Source of the DNA: Oscillospiraceae bacterium
GTDB lineage: Bacteria > Bacillota > Clostridia > Oscillospirales > Acutalibacteraceae
Assembly: GCA_902796905.1 (NCBI GenBank)
Contig: CADBQU010000007.1
Location: 1 to 57,521 of the forward strand
Direction of reading: 5' to 3'
DNA: 57,521 bases
The notes beneath the pieces are model-generated. The model had not been told where the DNA came from and searched no databases. It worked only from the letters and a program-made list of their open reading frames with translations. Below, piece after piece: positions 34,274-42,908 of this stretch. Both the position numbers and the translations under genes were made by a program. The first letter of the stretch is position 1, and each line of letters starts with the position of its first letter.

Positions 34274-35929
34274 TTATTTATTGAATATAACCTTAATTTC
34301 GGTTCCTTTGTTTAAGGCGCTTTCTACGGTAATATTTGCATTGTTTGCTATGGCTGCGTGTTTAACTATTGAAAGTCCTAAGCCTGTTCCGCCTACTTTT
34401 TTGGAACGGCTTTTATCTACTCGGTAAAAACGCTCAAAAATGCGTTCTTTGTCGGAATCTTTAATTCCTATTCCGGTATCTTTAACAGATAAAACAACCG
34501 TAGATTCTAAATTTTTAACCGAAACGCTTACTTCGCCGCCGGGGTTATTGTATTTAACGGCATTGTCGCAAAGATTATATATAATTTCGTTTACCAACCG
34601 TTTAACGCCTATAATGTAGGTGCTTTTGCCCGTAAGATTAAAACTTACATTTAAATCTTTTGCCTTTGGAGTTAGCAGTTTAATGTTTTCTTGGCAAAGC
34701 TTATATAAGTTTATTTTTTCTTTGTTTTGCTCATTTGCGTTTTCATCTAAAAATGATAAATTTATAATATCTTCTATAAGCGCTATAAGTCTTTTGGTTT
34801 CACCGTATATATTATCAATAAAAACGCTGCGGTCTTCTGGCTTTGCTATATTGTTTTTTAAAAGCTCCGCGTATCCCAATATGCTTTGCAACGGAGTTTT
34901 AAGCTCGTGAGAAACATTTGCCGTAAATTCTTTACGCATTTTTTCGGATTTTTCTTTTTCGGTAATGTTTAAAATTATAAGCGCAATACCCACTACGGCG
35001 TTATCGGTTACAATAGGGCTGGTATTAAATAAATAACTGTTGTTGTTTATTAATATATTGCTTTCGCAGTGTTTGCCGTTTTGCGCCTTTAATATAAGCT
35101 CTTTAATTTCGGCATTATTTAAAAACAGCACCAAATCTTTACCTACGCAATAACCGCTTATATTTAAAATGTTGCACGCCGCATTGTTAATACTTAAAAC
35201 CGAACCGTTTTTATTAAGTAAAACTATTCCTTCGGACATATTTTTTGTGGCGGTTTCAAATTCTCTTTTTTTACGGTTTAATTCTTTTTCCTGCTGTTTA
35301 AGCAACTGCTGTTGCGTTGTTAAACGGTCAATTAAAGGTGTAAGCTCTTCGTAAGTATTATTCTTTTTAGGGTCGTCTAAATTTAAATTGTTTAAGGGCT
35401 CAACTATTTTTTTAGAAAGCCTAAAAGCCAAAAACAACGAAAGACCTACTGCTATGGCTATAATTGCAATTATCGGCTGGCACATTGTTATAAGCAATGT
35501 AAGCCAGGTGTATTCCGAACACGACAAACGTATAATGTTTCCGTTGCTTAATTTTTTTGCCGAATATAATTGGCGTTCGGTAAGCGTTGTGGAATATCTT
35601 TCGCTTTCGCCGTATCCGGTAGCAAGAGCTTTTTTAACTTCTTCGCGCTGCAGGTGGTTTTCCATTTTTTTGGCATCGCTTTTGTTATCGTATAAAACCG
35701 TACCGTTGGAAGATATATAGGCTATGCGGTAGTCTTGAATATTTAAGTTTTTTAAATATTCCGGTCCGCTTTCTTCTACTGCGCTTGCGGTAAGAAGCGT
35801 TAACGATTTTAAAGATTTGCTGCGTTCTGCCGCAAAATATTCGTACAAAACGCCCATTATTATAACCAAAGACGCCAAAAAAACCGAAATAGCAACAACG
35901 CAAATAGATTTAAAAATTTTTTTGGTCAT
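34274..35929 (-). CDS. Sensor histidine kinase, PhoR-like
   Basis: A 551-residue membrane kinase, partner of the response regulator encoded upstream. Order: membrane helix (about 7-29), extracytoplasmic sensor domain, second helix (about 150-172), linker/coiled coil, PAS domain (about 225-330), HisKA with phospho-acceptor H341 in NVSHELKTPLQS, HATPase with DNAVKYNNPGG and GGTGLGLSIVKH. This is the PhoR/WalK layout; the downstream Na/Pi transporter with PhoU-like tail favours phosphate sensing. The start is the ATG at 35929, which has AGGAAA at good spacing; an in-frame codon 11 residues upstream is less likely. Confidence 0.88.
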   Translation of the reverse strand: MTKKIFKSICVVAISVFLASLVIIMGVLYEYFAAERSKSLKSLTLLTASAVEESGPEYLKNLNIQDYRIAYISSNGTVLYDNKSDAKKMENHLQREEVKKALATGYGESERYSTTLTERQLYSAKKLSNGNIIRLSCSEYTWLTLLITMCQPIIAIIAIAVGLSLFLAFRLSKKIVEPLNNLNLDDPKKNNTYEELTPLIDRLTTQQQLLKQQEKELNRKKREFETATKNMSEGIVLLNKNGSVLSINNAACNILNISGYCVGKDLVLFLNNAEIKELILKAQNGKHCESNILINNNSYLFNTSPIVTDNAVVGIALIILNITEKEKSEKMRKEFTANVSHELKTPLQSILGYAELLKNNIAKPEDRSVFIDNIYGETKRLIALIEDIINLSFLDENANEQNKEKINLYKLCQENIKLLTPKAKDLNVSFNLTGKSTYIIGVKRLVNEIIYNLCDNAVKYNNPGGEVSVSVKNLESTVVLSVKDTGIGIKDSDKERIFERFYRVDKSRSKKVGGTGLGLSIVKHAAIANNANITVESALNKGTEIKVIFNK

Positions 35930-36039
35930 ATCTTTTCCTATCCTTTTCTTTTTATATCTCAATTTTTAATTTTTTTATTTTTTTAAAAATATATTTATAT
36001 TTTTAAAAAGCTTTAAACTTTAAGCTTAAAAAACTTTAT

Positions 36040-36726
36040 TTATTGTTTGGGTATTTCAAATTTATACCCCACGCCGCGGATGGTTTTTATATAATCTCCC
36101 GCTTCTTTAAGCTTTGTCCGTAAAGTGCCTATATGAACGTCTACGGTTCGTGTCTCTCCCAAAAAGTCATCTCCCCAAACCGAAAGCAAAAGGTTTTCTC
36201 TTGAAAAAACCAACGAAGGATTTTGCATAAAAAGTTTTAAAAGCTCAAATTCTTTAAATGTAAGCTCTATGGGTTCTTCATTTACCGAAACTTCGTGTCG
36301 GCCCAAATCTATTTTAACCGCGCCTACAGATAAAACGCTGCTTTTTGCGGTTTTATTGTTTATATTGCTTCTTCTTAAAACGGCTTTTACTCTCGAAACC
36401 ATCTCCATCATACCAAACGGCTTTGCCAAATAATCGTCTGCGCCTAAGTCCAAGCCTATAACCTTATCGTATTCCGTACCTTTTGCCGAAGCCATAATAA
36501 CGGGAATATTTTCTGTTAATTTATTTGCTCTTAATTTTTTTAAAATTGTAATTCCGTCTTCTCCGGGTAACATAATGTCCAATAAAACCAAAGAGGGAAT
36601 ATTGTTTTTTAAGGCCGTATAAAATTCATCTGCCGAAGTAAAGCCTTTAGCTTCCAATCCCGAAGCATTAAGCGTATAAACCATTAAATCTCTAATGCCC
36701 TTATCGTCTTCAACCAAATAAATCAT
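36040..36726 (-). CDS. OmpR-family response regulator, PhoP/PhoB-like
   Basis: A 228-residue two-component regulator. The receiver domain has the acidic pair EDD (6-8), phospho-acceptor D50 in LVLLDIMLPG, and the lysine of YLAKPFGMMEM. The winged-helix DNA-binding domain contains FKEFELLKLFM, SRENLLLSVWG and RTVDVHIGTLRTKL, ending at the GVGYKF motif. AAAGGAGA site before the ATG. The gap to the kinase gene is 110 bases on the same strand, so one transcript is likely. Target genes probably include the transporter at 32203; no PhoP box could be recognised by eye. Confidence 0.9.
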   Translation of the reverse strand: MIYLVEDDKGIRDLMVYTLNASGLEAKGFTSADEFYTALKNNIPSLVLLDIMLPGEDGITILKKLRANKLTENIPVIMASAKGTEYDKVIGLDLGADDYLAKPFGMMEMVSRVKAVLRRSNINNKTAKSSVLSVGAVKIDLGRHEVSVNEEPIELTFKEFELLKLFMQNPSLVFSRENLLLSVWGDDFLGETRTVDVHIGTLRTKLKEAGDYIKTIRGVGYKFEIPKQ

Positions 36727-36883
36727 ACGTTTTCTCCTTTTTTGTTAGTTTTACCTATATCATATATGTTTATAGTTTATATTTAAATATTAATTCTTAA
36801 CGGTAATATTTAATAGCGTGGTTTTGTAAAATTTAGGTAAAGTTTTTATTAATTATAACATACCGCAAATAATAATAAAATAA

Positions 36884-36927
36884 AAAAGTTTCTACTTTAC
36901 CTGAATTTCGGCAAAGTAAAAACTTTT
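36884..36927 (-). terminator. Terminator of the 181-residue membrane protein gene
   Basis: AAAAGTT-TACTTT-CC pairs with GG-AAAGTA-AACTTTT with small mismatches; it directly follows the stop codon, and a T-rich run follows on the minus strand. Confidence 0.65.
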
Positions 36928-36931
36928 AAAA

Positions 36932-37477
36932 TTAAAATTGTTTTTTATAATCTTTATCGGTAAAAGCCAAATATTCTTTTTTTGTTTTTATATTTGCGCG
37001 AATACCGAATATACAAATTAAAACGGTAAATATTAAATAAACGGTTAAAGGTCCTAAGTGTTTTAAAATATAATATAAATAACCGTAAACTTCTAAATGA
37101 TTACTTAAAATTTTTGCAAAGGATATCATAAGCCCTATGCTTGAAATACTGCTTGTAATTAATCCCGCAATATATTTTTTACATAAAATTAAAACAAAAG
37201 AAGCAATAAAAATAAGTAAAAATGCGGTAATGTAAATTAAATTTTGCTTTATGGTTTTCAGCAGCTCGGCATCGCCCGAACCGGGGGTTAAAGCCACAAA
37301 ATTCCTTAAAAAGTAAGATAAATCCGAAAATATGCTTATAAAAGCGTTAACGGCAAAGCTTATTATTACCATAACCTTAAAAAACATATAACCGTTAGAA
37401 CCGGGTCTTATATATCCATTTTTTTGCTTTTTTTGTTTTTCGTAAATTTTATTTAAAATTTCTTTATCGTATTTCAT
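36932..37477 (-). CDS. Four-helix membrane protein of unknown function
   Basis: I do not recognise this 181-residue protein. A basic N-terminus (EKQKKQKNGYIRPGSNGYM) leads into four membrane segments at about residues 32-50, 75-97, 99-118 and 135-158, ending with a charged tail. The second pair is separated by a short loop; a NHLEVYGYLYYILKH stretch precedes the last helix. AAAGGAAA lies before the ATG. It has its own terminator and is separated from TrmL by E8. It could be a clade-specific protein. Confidence 0.6.
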   Translation of the reverse strand: MKYDKEILNKIYEKQKKQKNGYIRPGSNGYMFFKVMVIISFAVNAFISIFSDLSYFLRNFVALTPGSGDAELLKTIKQNLIYITAFLLIFIASFVLILCKKYIAGLITSSISSIGLMISFAKILSNHLEVYGYLYYILKHLGPLTVYLIFTVLICIFGIRANIKTKKEYLAFTDKDYKKQF

Positions 37478-37513
37478 AAAATTTCCTTTACATTTATTTT
37501 AAATTTGTGTTAC

Positions 37514-37597
37514 GGGCGGTTTAAAAGGCAAAGCCTTTTAAACGCCGAAAAAAATTTTTTCGGCGTTTAGGCAAACTTCGGTTTGCCTAAACCGCCC
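37514..37597. repeat. Cloverleaf element E8
   Basis: The outer stem is GGGCGGTT/AACCGCCC. Arms are TAAAAGGC (loop AAA, identical to E6 arm 1), AACGCCGAAAAA (12 bp, loop AAT) and TAGGCAAAC (loop TTCG). ATATATA follows. It lies between trmL and the membrane protein gene. Confidence 0.93.
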
Positions 37598-37687
37598 CAT
37601 ATATACTATTTTAAAACCTATTATAAACCTTGGGCAATGCGAGAAATCCGTGTTCCAAAAAAACAGAATCAAATTATTCTAAATTAT

Positions 37688-38191
37688 CTAAACATCTTCC
37701 CAGCGGTAATTATGCAGCTGACCGTTATTTTTAAGTTCCGGAAATTCCCATTGACGCAAAACCTCGTAGCAGGCTATGGCTACCGTATTTGAAAGATTTA
37801 AGCTTCTGGCATTTTCTATCATCGGAACTCTTACCGCGTTTTTACGGTTTTTAATAATAAGCTCTTCCGGCAAGCCTTTTGTTTCTTTACCGAAAAACAA
37901 ATATGCGTTATCGGGATATGCAACATCCGAATAAACATTTTGGGCTTTTGTTGTAAAAAAGTAAAAATCTCCGCTGTTTTTATTAAAAAAATCCTGCAAA
38001 TTTTCGTAGTAAGTAATATCAAGCAAATGCCAGTAATCCAATCCCGCTCGTTTAAGCTTTTTATCGTCTATGGTAAAGCCCATGGGTCCCACCAAATGAA
38101 GCCTTGCGCCGGTAGCAGCACAGGTTCTTGCTATATTGCCGGTATTTTGAGGAATTTCCGGCTCCACCAATACTATATTAAGTGTACTCAT
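37688..38191 (-). CDS. trmL: tRNA (cytidine(34)-2'-O)-methyltransferase TrmL
   Basis: A SPOUT (trefoil-knot) methyltransferase that 2'-O-methylates the wobble base of tRNA-Leu isoacceptors. The 167 residues contain NIVLVEPEIPQNTGNIARTCAATGA at the N-terminus and the knot motifs LFFGKETKGLPE and VRVPMIENARSLNLSNTVAI, matching the TrmL/CspR family at normal length. Its ATG is 3 bases after the manA stop, so the two form an operon, although their functions are unrelated. Confidence 0.94.
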   Translation of the reverse strand: MSTLNIVLVEPEIPQNTGNIARTCAATGARLHLVGPMGFTIDDKKLKRAGLDYWHLLDITYYENLQDFFNKNSGDFYFFTTKAQNVYSDVAYPDNAYLFFGKETKGLPEELIIKNRKNAVRVPMIENARSLNLSNTVAIACYEVLRQWEFPELKNNGQLHNYRWEDV

Positions 38192-38194
38192 TAA

Positions 38195-39124
38195 TTAAAT
38201 CCTGCTTTCAATTATGCTGGCGTTACCTTTAATTTCAAATTCTCCCGTATTTGCCGGAATAAACGCACTTTCGCCCTTTTTAAGCGTAACATTTAAAAAA
38301 GAAATTTCGCCCTCTAATACCAGTATGCTTAAAAAAGAATCTTCGTTTGCATAAGCATTAAAACTGCCGTTAATATCTTGCTTTTCGCATTTAAAATATT
38401 TGCAGTCGCACAAAACATTGCCTTTTGGCAAAAAGTCTTTGTTTTTTAAAGCTTTTAAATTTGTAACTTCTAACGCTTTATCTATATGCAATTCCCTTAA
38501 ATTGCCGTTTTTATCTCTTCTTCCGTAGTCGTAAACCCTATATGTTGTATTACTGTTTTGCTGAATTTCGGCAACGGTAATACCTTTGCATATTGCGTGT
38601 ATTGTTCCGGATTCAATAAAAAAGCATTCGCCCTTTTTAACATAAACCTTATTTAATATATCACACAAAGTGTTATTTTTTATAGCGGTTTTAAACTCTT
38701 CTTTTGTAATGTCTTTTTTAAATCCGTAATAAATAAATGCGTTTTCTTCCGCCTCTAAAATATACCACATTTCGGTTTTTCCGAATTCGTTTTCGTGCTT
38801 TAATGCAAACTCGTCGTTCGGATGTACCTGTACCGACAAATTATCTTTAGCGTTTATAAGCTTTATTAATATAGGAAAATACGGGAATTTTTTTGCGTTT
38901 TTTCCCAAAACGTCTTCTCCCAAAGCATTTATGGCTTCGCTTAAAGTTTTTCCTTTTAAGCTTCCGTTTTCTACTATGCTTTCTCCGGCTTTATGTGCCG
39001 AAAGAACCCAGGCTTCGGCTACTGTTTCTAAGCTGGATTTTATGTTATATTCTTCTTTTAGTTTTGTTCCGCCCCAAATATAATCTTTAGTAGCGGGAAT
39101 AAGTTTTAATGCTTCAACTGCCAT
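38195..39124 (-). CDS. manA: Mannose-6-phosphate isomerase, class I
   Basis: A zinc enzyme interconverting mannose 6-phosphate and fructose 6-phosphate. The 309 residues fit the short bacterial type. Zinc-ligand segments are LSVQVHPNDEFA, KTEMWYILEA and IESGTIHAICKGITVAEIQQNSNTTYRVYDYGR, all intact. ACGGAGG lies 8 bases before the ATG. That ribosome binding site resembles the CGGAG-CA motif repeated in the tandem array immediately upstream (39142-39520). Confidence 0.94.
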   Translation of the reverse strand: MAVEALKLIPATKDYIWGGTKLKEEYNIKSSLETVAEAWVLSAHKAGESIVENGSLKGKTLSEAINALGEDVLGKNAKKFPYFPILIKLINAKDNLSVQVHPNDEFALKHENEFGKTEMWYILEAEENAFIYYGFKKDITKEEFKTAIKNNTLCDILNKVYVKKGECFFIESGTIHAICKGITVAEIQQNSNTTYRVYDYGRRDKNGNLRELHIDKALEVTNLKALKNKDFLPKGNVLCDCKYFKCEKQDINGSFNAYANEDSFLSILVLEGEISFLNVTLKKGESAFIPANTGEFEIKGNASIIESRI

Positions 39125-39141
39125 TTTTTAATGCCTCCGTA

Positions 39142-39520
39142 TTTTTAGTGTCTCTGCAATCTCTTCTATCCGTTAAGTTTTACGGTCTTCCTAAATTATT
39201 CTTATCAACCAAATTCGATTTTTTGTTGTCTCCGCAGTTTCTTCTATCCGTAAAGCCTTACAGTCTTCTTAAACTTTTCTTATCAATAGAATTTTTAATG
39301 TTTTCGTAATTTTATTTATTTGTTAAACTTTACGGTCTTCTTAAACTTTTTCTGTTAACTGAATTTTTTAGTGTATCCGTAATTTCTTCTATCCGTTAAA
39401 CTTTACAGGCTTCTTAAATTTTTCGTATCAATCAAATTTGATTTTTTGTTGCCTCCGCAATCTCTTTTATTTGTTTGGTTTTACGGCTTTTTCAAATTTC
39501 CTGATTTGTTTTTATCAACA
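39142..39520 (-). repeat. Tandem repeat of five degenerate 72-79 bp units upstream of manA
   Basis: Units begin near 39142, 39219, 39292, 39364 and 39442. On the plus strand each reads approximately TTTTT-GTGTCTCCGCAAT-TCTTCTATCCG-TTAAACTTTACGG-TCTTCTTAAA-TTTCTTATCAA. On the minus (manA) strand each therefore carries CGGAGRCA-ACTAAAAA, matching the real Shine-Dalgarno region of manA (ACGGAGGCATTAAAAAATG) that follows the last unit. No ATG follows the motif in the repeated units. This fills the 410-base gap between the VanY-like gene and manA. Confidence 0.8.
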
Positions 39521-39534
39521 TTAATGTAATTTGT

Positions 39535-40407
39535 CTAACTGTTTACAAATTCTTCTAAAGAAAGATTTTTTTCGTTCATTTTTTTTGCGTTTTCCGTACC
39601 TACAAAACGCCAGCAGTAAGGCATATATTCTTTGCCGGTAATTGTTGTTTTGTTACTGCTGTATCTTAAAACAAAGCCGTAATTTTGGGCATTTTCTTTA
39701 AGCCATTTAAATTCGTCGGTTTTTTCAAAAGAAGTGCTTTTTTCGTTAAAATAAACCGAAAGTCCCAACTGCATTTCGGATGTGGTTGGTTTTTCAACTA
39801 TTTTAGCCGCTTCTTCTTCGGCTTTGGTTTTAGAAAAATTAGGGTTGGATTTTTGCTGGTTTTTAACTTCGTCGTTATAAAGCTCCAGCTGTTTACTGTA
39901 AGGGCAATAGGCGGAAATAACCATTAAATTTATATTTTTTTGGTGCGCTGCCGAAAGCATATTATTTAAGTAAGAAATAGCTCGGCTATCAAACTGCAGA
40001 CCCAAAGGGTTGGTATATTGTGCCGTAATGTTGCCTAAAGAGGGTACATAACCTGCATTTAACGGGTTGTTTTTATTAACAACCGTTAAGGGGTAATTAT
40101 TGTTTTTTACGGCAGCGGCGTTGGTGCTGCTTACGGTGTTGCCCGTGTTATAGCCATAACTGTTATTGCCGTTTAAATTTGAGTTTGAGTTTGAATTTGA
40201 GCCTTTACTTAACAAGCTTGAAACCATAATAACGGAATTTGTGTTTTTAGGTGCGCTTTTTGCTTGTGATTTTTTAGTTAAAAATATTATTAACGCAATA
40301 ATTCCCGCAATTAAAAGCACCGAAACGGCAGCAAACCCAAAAAAGGATTTGCCGCCGCTTTTTTTATTTTTTCTTTTTTTGTTGTGTTTTGAATAGTATT
40401 TTTTCAT
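39535..40407 (-). CDS. VanY-fold protein lacking catalytic residues
   Basis: A 290-residue membrane-anchored protein. It has a basic N-terminus, one helix (about 23-44), a Ser/Asn-rich linker (about 60-105) and a D-Ala-D-Ala carboxypeptidase (VanY/M15) domain (about 115-290). The fold is clear from ISAYCPYSKQLELY, WLKENAQNYGFVLRYSSNK and CWRFVG. But the zinc motif SxHxxGxAxD reads SEMQLGLSVY (210-219), so both ligands are replaced, and the family's YEPWHxRYVG reads YMPYCWRFVG (261-270), losing the Glu base and third ligand. The domain is otherwise intact, so it is probably a binding protein, not a decayed gene. Its ATG abuts the serA stop: same operon as serCA. Confidence 0.82.
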   Translation of the reverse strand: MKKYYSKHNKKRKNKKSGGKSFFGFAAVSVLLIAGIIALIIFLTKKSQAKSAPKNTNSVIMVSSLLSKGSNSNSNSNLNGNNSYGYNTGNTVSSTNAAAVKNNNYPLTVVNKNNPLNAGYVPSLGNITAQYTNPLGLQFDSRAISYLNNMLSAAHQKNINLMVISAYCPYSKQLELYNDEVKNQQKSNPNFSKTKAEEEAAKIVEKPTTSEMQLGLSVYFNEKSTSFEKTDEFKWLKENAQNYGFVLRYSSNKTTITGKEYMPYCWRFVGTENAKKMNEKNLSLEEFVNS

Positions 40408-41565
40408 TTAAACTATCCTTACTCTTATAACGCCTTCAATGCTTTCCAAAGCTTTTTTAACTTTTTCGTCGTCGCAATCGGCAACGTCAAGCATACTGTA
40501 GGCATATTCTCCTTTAGATTTATTAAGCATATTTTCAATATTTATTCCGCTTAATGCAGAAGTTATTTGAGTAATCATATTGGGAATATTTTTATGAATT
40601 ACGCAAATTCTTTTATTTCCCTGACGGGCCAAACTTATACTGGGCATATTTACCGAATGATTAATGTTTCCGTTTTTAATGTAATCCGCTAATTCTTCGG
40701 CTGCCATATTGGCACAGTTATCTTCGCTTTCGGGTGTGGAAGCACCTAAATGGGGAATGGTTATAACTCCGTCTTTACCTATAATTTCATCGCTGGGGAA
40801 ATCAGTAACATACGAAGCTACTTTTCCGCTGTCTAAAGCTTCAAGCAAATCTTCCGAGTTAACCAAAGCGCCTCTGGCAAAGTTTAAAATTCTTACTCCG
40901 TCTTTCATAAGGCTTATGGTATTTTTATTTATAAAACCTTTAGTTTCGTCATTAAGCGGAACATGAATTGTAATATAATCGCAATTTTTATAAATTTCTT
41001 CAAGGTCTTTGGCTCTTTTGGCAGAATGGGTTAAGCTCCAAGCCGATTCTACCGATAAATACGGGTCAAAGCCCAAAACGTGCATTCCTAAGGCGTTTGC
41101 GCTGTTTGCTACCAAAACGCCTATTGCGCCAAGGCCTATAACGCCCAGGGTTTTACCTTTAATTTCGGGTCCCACAAATGCGCTTTTGCCTTTTTCAACC
41201 AAAGGACCTACTTCGCTTCCTTTGCCTTTTAAGGTTTTTGCCCATTCTATACCCTGTACCACTCTTCTTGAAGAAATAAGCAAACCTGCCAAAACCAATT
41301 CTTTAACTGCGTTTGCGTTTGCACCCGGAGTATTAAAAACAACAATTCCTTTTTCGGCACATTTGGCAAGCGGTATATTATTTGTGCCGGCTCCCGCTCT
41401 TGCTATAGCTAAAAGGGAAGAGGGAAATTCCGTTTCGTGTAAAGAGGCGGAACGAACTACGGCACCTATCGGATTTTCTGCTGTGTCCGTACATTCAAAA
41501 CCTTCTTCTTTTAAAATATCAAGTCCGCATTTTCCTATTTTGTTATAGGTTTTAATTTGCTCCAT
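40408..41565 (-). CDS. serA: D-3-phosphoglycerate dehydrogenase
   Basis: First enzyme of serine synthesis, oxidising 3-phosphoglycerate with NAD. The 385 residues are the short form: the NAD motif GLGAIG (in TLGVIGLGAIGVLVA), catalytic Arg in FARGALVN, Glu in the TDFPSDE segment and His in IPHLGASTPESEDN, followed by a C-terminal ACT domain (RICVIHKNIPNMITQITSAL, about 315-385) that may bind an effector such as serine. Its ATG overlaps the serC stop (TAATG), a classic coupling. Confidence 0.95.
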   Translation of the reverse strand: MEQIKTYNKIGKCGLDILKEEGFECTDTAENPIGAVVRSASLHETEFPSSLLAIARAGAGTNNIPLAKCAEKGIVVFNTPGANANAVKELVLAGLLISSRRVVQGIEWAKTLKGKGSEVGPLVEKGKSAFVGPEIKGKTLGVIGLGAIGVLVANSANALGMHVLGFDPYLSVESAWSLTHSAKRAKDLEEIYKNCDYITIHVPLNDETKGFINKNTISLMKDGVRILNFARGALVNSEDLLEALDSGKVASYVTDFPSDEIIGKDGVITIPHLGASTPESEDNCANMAAEELADYIKNGNINHSVNMPSISLARQGNKRICVIHKNIPNMITQITSALSGINIENMLNKSKGEYAYSMLDVADCDDEKVKKALESIEGVIRVRIV

Positions 41566-42650
41566 TATGCGTTCTCCTTTTCAAATTTATCCATAAATTT
41601 AACCAATTCTTTTGCGCCTTCCAAAGGCATTGCGTTATAAACCGAAGCTCTCATACCGCCTACTGTTCTGTGGCCTTTTAAGTTTACAAAACCAGCTTCT
41701 TTGGATTCTTTTACAAATTTTGCGTCCAATTCTTCGCTGCCTGTTATAAAAGGAATATTCATTAAAGAACGGTCTTCTTTAACAACCGTACCTTTAAACA
41801 ATTTGCTGTTATCAAGGAAGTTGTAAATTATTCCGGCTTTTTCCTCGTTGAATTTTTTAATTTCGCTTAAAGTGCCAAACTCGCTCTTTATCCACTTTAA
41901 AACCAAACCGGCTATATATATGGGATAGCACGGAGGAGTATTAAACATAGAATTTCCGTCCGCATGGGTTTTATAATTAAACATAGTGGGTGTAATATCC
42001 ATAGCGTTGCCTATAAGGTCTTTTCTTACTATTGCTATGGTAAGACCTGCAGGAGCCACATTTTTTTGCGCTCCGGCATAAAGTATACCGAATTTTGAAA
42101 CATCTATCGGTTCGGATAAAATACAGCTGCTTATATCGGCAACCAAAGGTACGTTACCGGTTTCGGGCAACGTATGCCATTTTGTACCGTAAATGGTATT
42201 GTTCATACAAATATGAAAATAGTCGGCGTCTTTAGTAAAGGTTTCGGGATTTAATTTGGGTATATAAGTAAAGGTTTTGTCTTTACTGCTGGCTACTATA
42301 TTTGCTTCGCCGTAACGGGCGGCTTCTTTATAAGCTTTGTTTGCCCACTGACCGGTAATAACAAAATCCGCTTTATGAGATTTGTTCATTAAGTTTAAAG
42401 GAACCATTGCAAACTGAGAGGAAGCTCCGCCTTGAAGCATTAAAACTTCGTAATTTTCGGGAATATTCATTACTTCTCTTAAATTTGCAACCGTTTCGTC
42501 AAATATTGCCTGATATTCTTTGGAACGGTGAGACATTTCCATAACGGACTGTCCGGTTATTCCGAATTCTAACATTTCTTTTGCTGCCGTTTCCAATACG
42601 GGTGTAGGTAACATAGAGGGTCCTGCGCTGAAATTATATACTCTCGACAT
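41565..42650 (-). CDS. serC: Phosphoserine aminotransferase
   Basis: Transfers an amino group from glutamate to 3-phosphohydroxypyruvate to give phosphoserine; PLP enzyme. The 361 residues start VYNFSAGPSMLP, the family hallmark, with the PLP lysine in YAGAQKNVAPAGL and the GHRTVGGMRASVYNAMP ending. ATG at 42650 with AAGGAGA upstream; a longer frame into the leader is spurious. First gene of serC-serA-VanY-like. A phosphoserine phosphatase was not found here. Confidence 0.96.
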   Translation of the reverse strand: MSRVYNFSAGPSMLPTPVLETAAKEMLEFGITGQSVMEMSHRSKEYQAIFDETVANLREVMNIPENYEVLMLQGGASSQFAMVPLNLMNKSHKADFVITGQWANKAYKEAARYGEANIVASSKDKTFTYIPKLNPETFTKDADYFHICMNNTIYGTKWHTLPETGNVPLVADISSCILSEPIDVSKFGILYAGAQKNVAPAGLTIAIVRKDLIGNAMDITPTMFNYKTHADGNSMFNTPPCYPIYIAGLVLKWIKSEFGTLSEIKKFNEEKAGIIYNFLDNSKLFKGTVVKEDRSLMNIPFITGSEELDAKFVKESKEAGFVNLKGHRTVGGMRASVYNAMPLEGAKELVKFMDKFEKENA

Positions 42651-42726
42651 AAAGTATCTCCTTAAAAATATTTTTAAAAACATTAAGTTTTTTATTTGCT
42701 TATTAATTATATGGAAGATTATTACT

Positions 42727-42755
42727 ATTATATTAATATGAAATATAAATGTCAA
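42727..42755 (-). promoter_or_regulatory. Consensus sigma-A promoter of serCA
   Basis: On the minus strand TTGACA (42750-42755), 17 bases, TATAAT (42727-42732): a perfect consensus, about 77 bases before serC. A GTTA-N6-TAAC inverted repeat lies 5 bases upstream of the -35 box. Confidence 0.85.
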
Positions 42756-42760
42756 TAGGA

Positions 42761-42778
42761 TTGTTAAAAAAATAACAA
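42761..42778. promoter_or_regulatory. Operator-like inverted repeat O1
   Basis: TTGTTA-A6-TAACAA: perfect 6-bp arms, just upstream of the serC -35 box. One of three similar sites in this divergent gap. Confidence 0.5.
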
Positions 42779-42815
42779 CTATTTTTCTGTTTTTTAAAAA
42801 AATATCGAAAAATTA

Positions 42816-42829
42816 GTTAAAAAATTAAC
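42816..42829. promoter_or_regulatory. Operator-like inverted repeat O2
   Basis: GTTAA-A4-TTAAC: the same GTTA-N6-TAAC spacing as O1, midway between the two promoters. Confidence 0.4.
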
Positions 42830-42908
42830 AATATCTTAATAAAAAATTAAAATTTACAAAAATTACCATAAAACTATGAAATTTTTTTAACAATTCTTTC
42901 CAAATCCA

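Noticed and set aside
39142..39520. CRISPR or coding repeats before manA
   Set aside because: Units are adjacent without spacers, degenerate and of unequal length, and every frame is broken over the set.
39535..40407. VanY-like gene as a vancomycin resistance gene
   Set aside because: No vanH/vanA/vanX or vanRS genes are nearby and the catalytic residues are missing.
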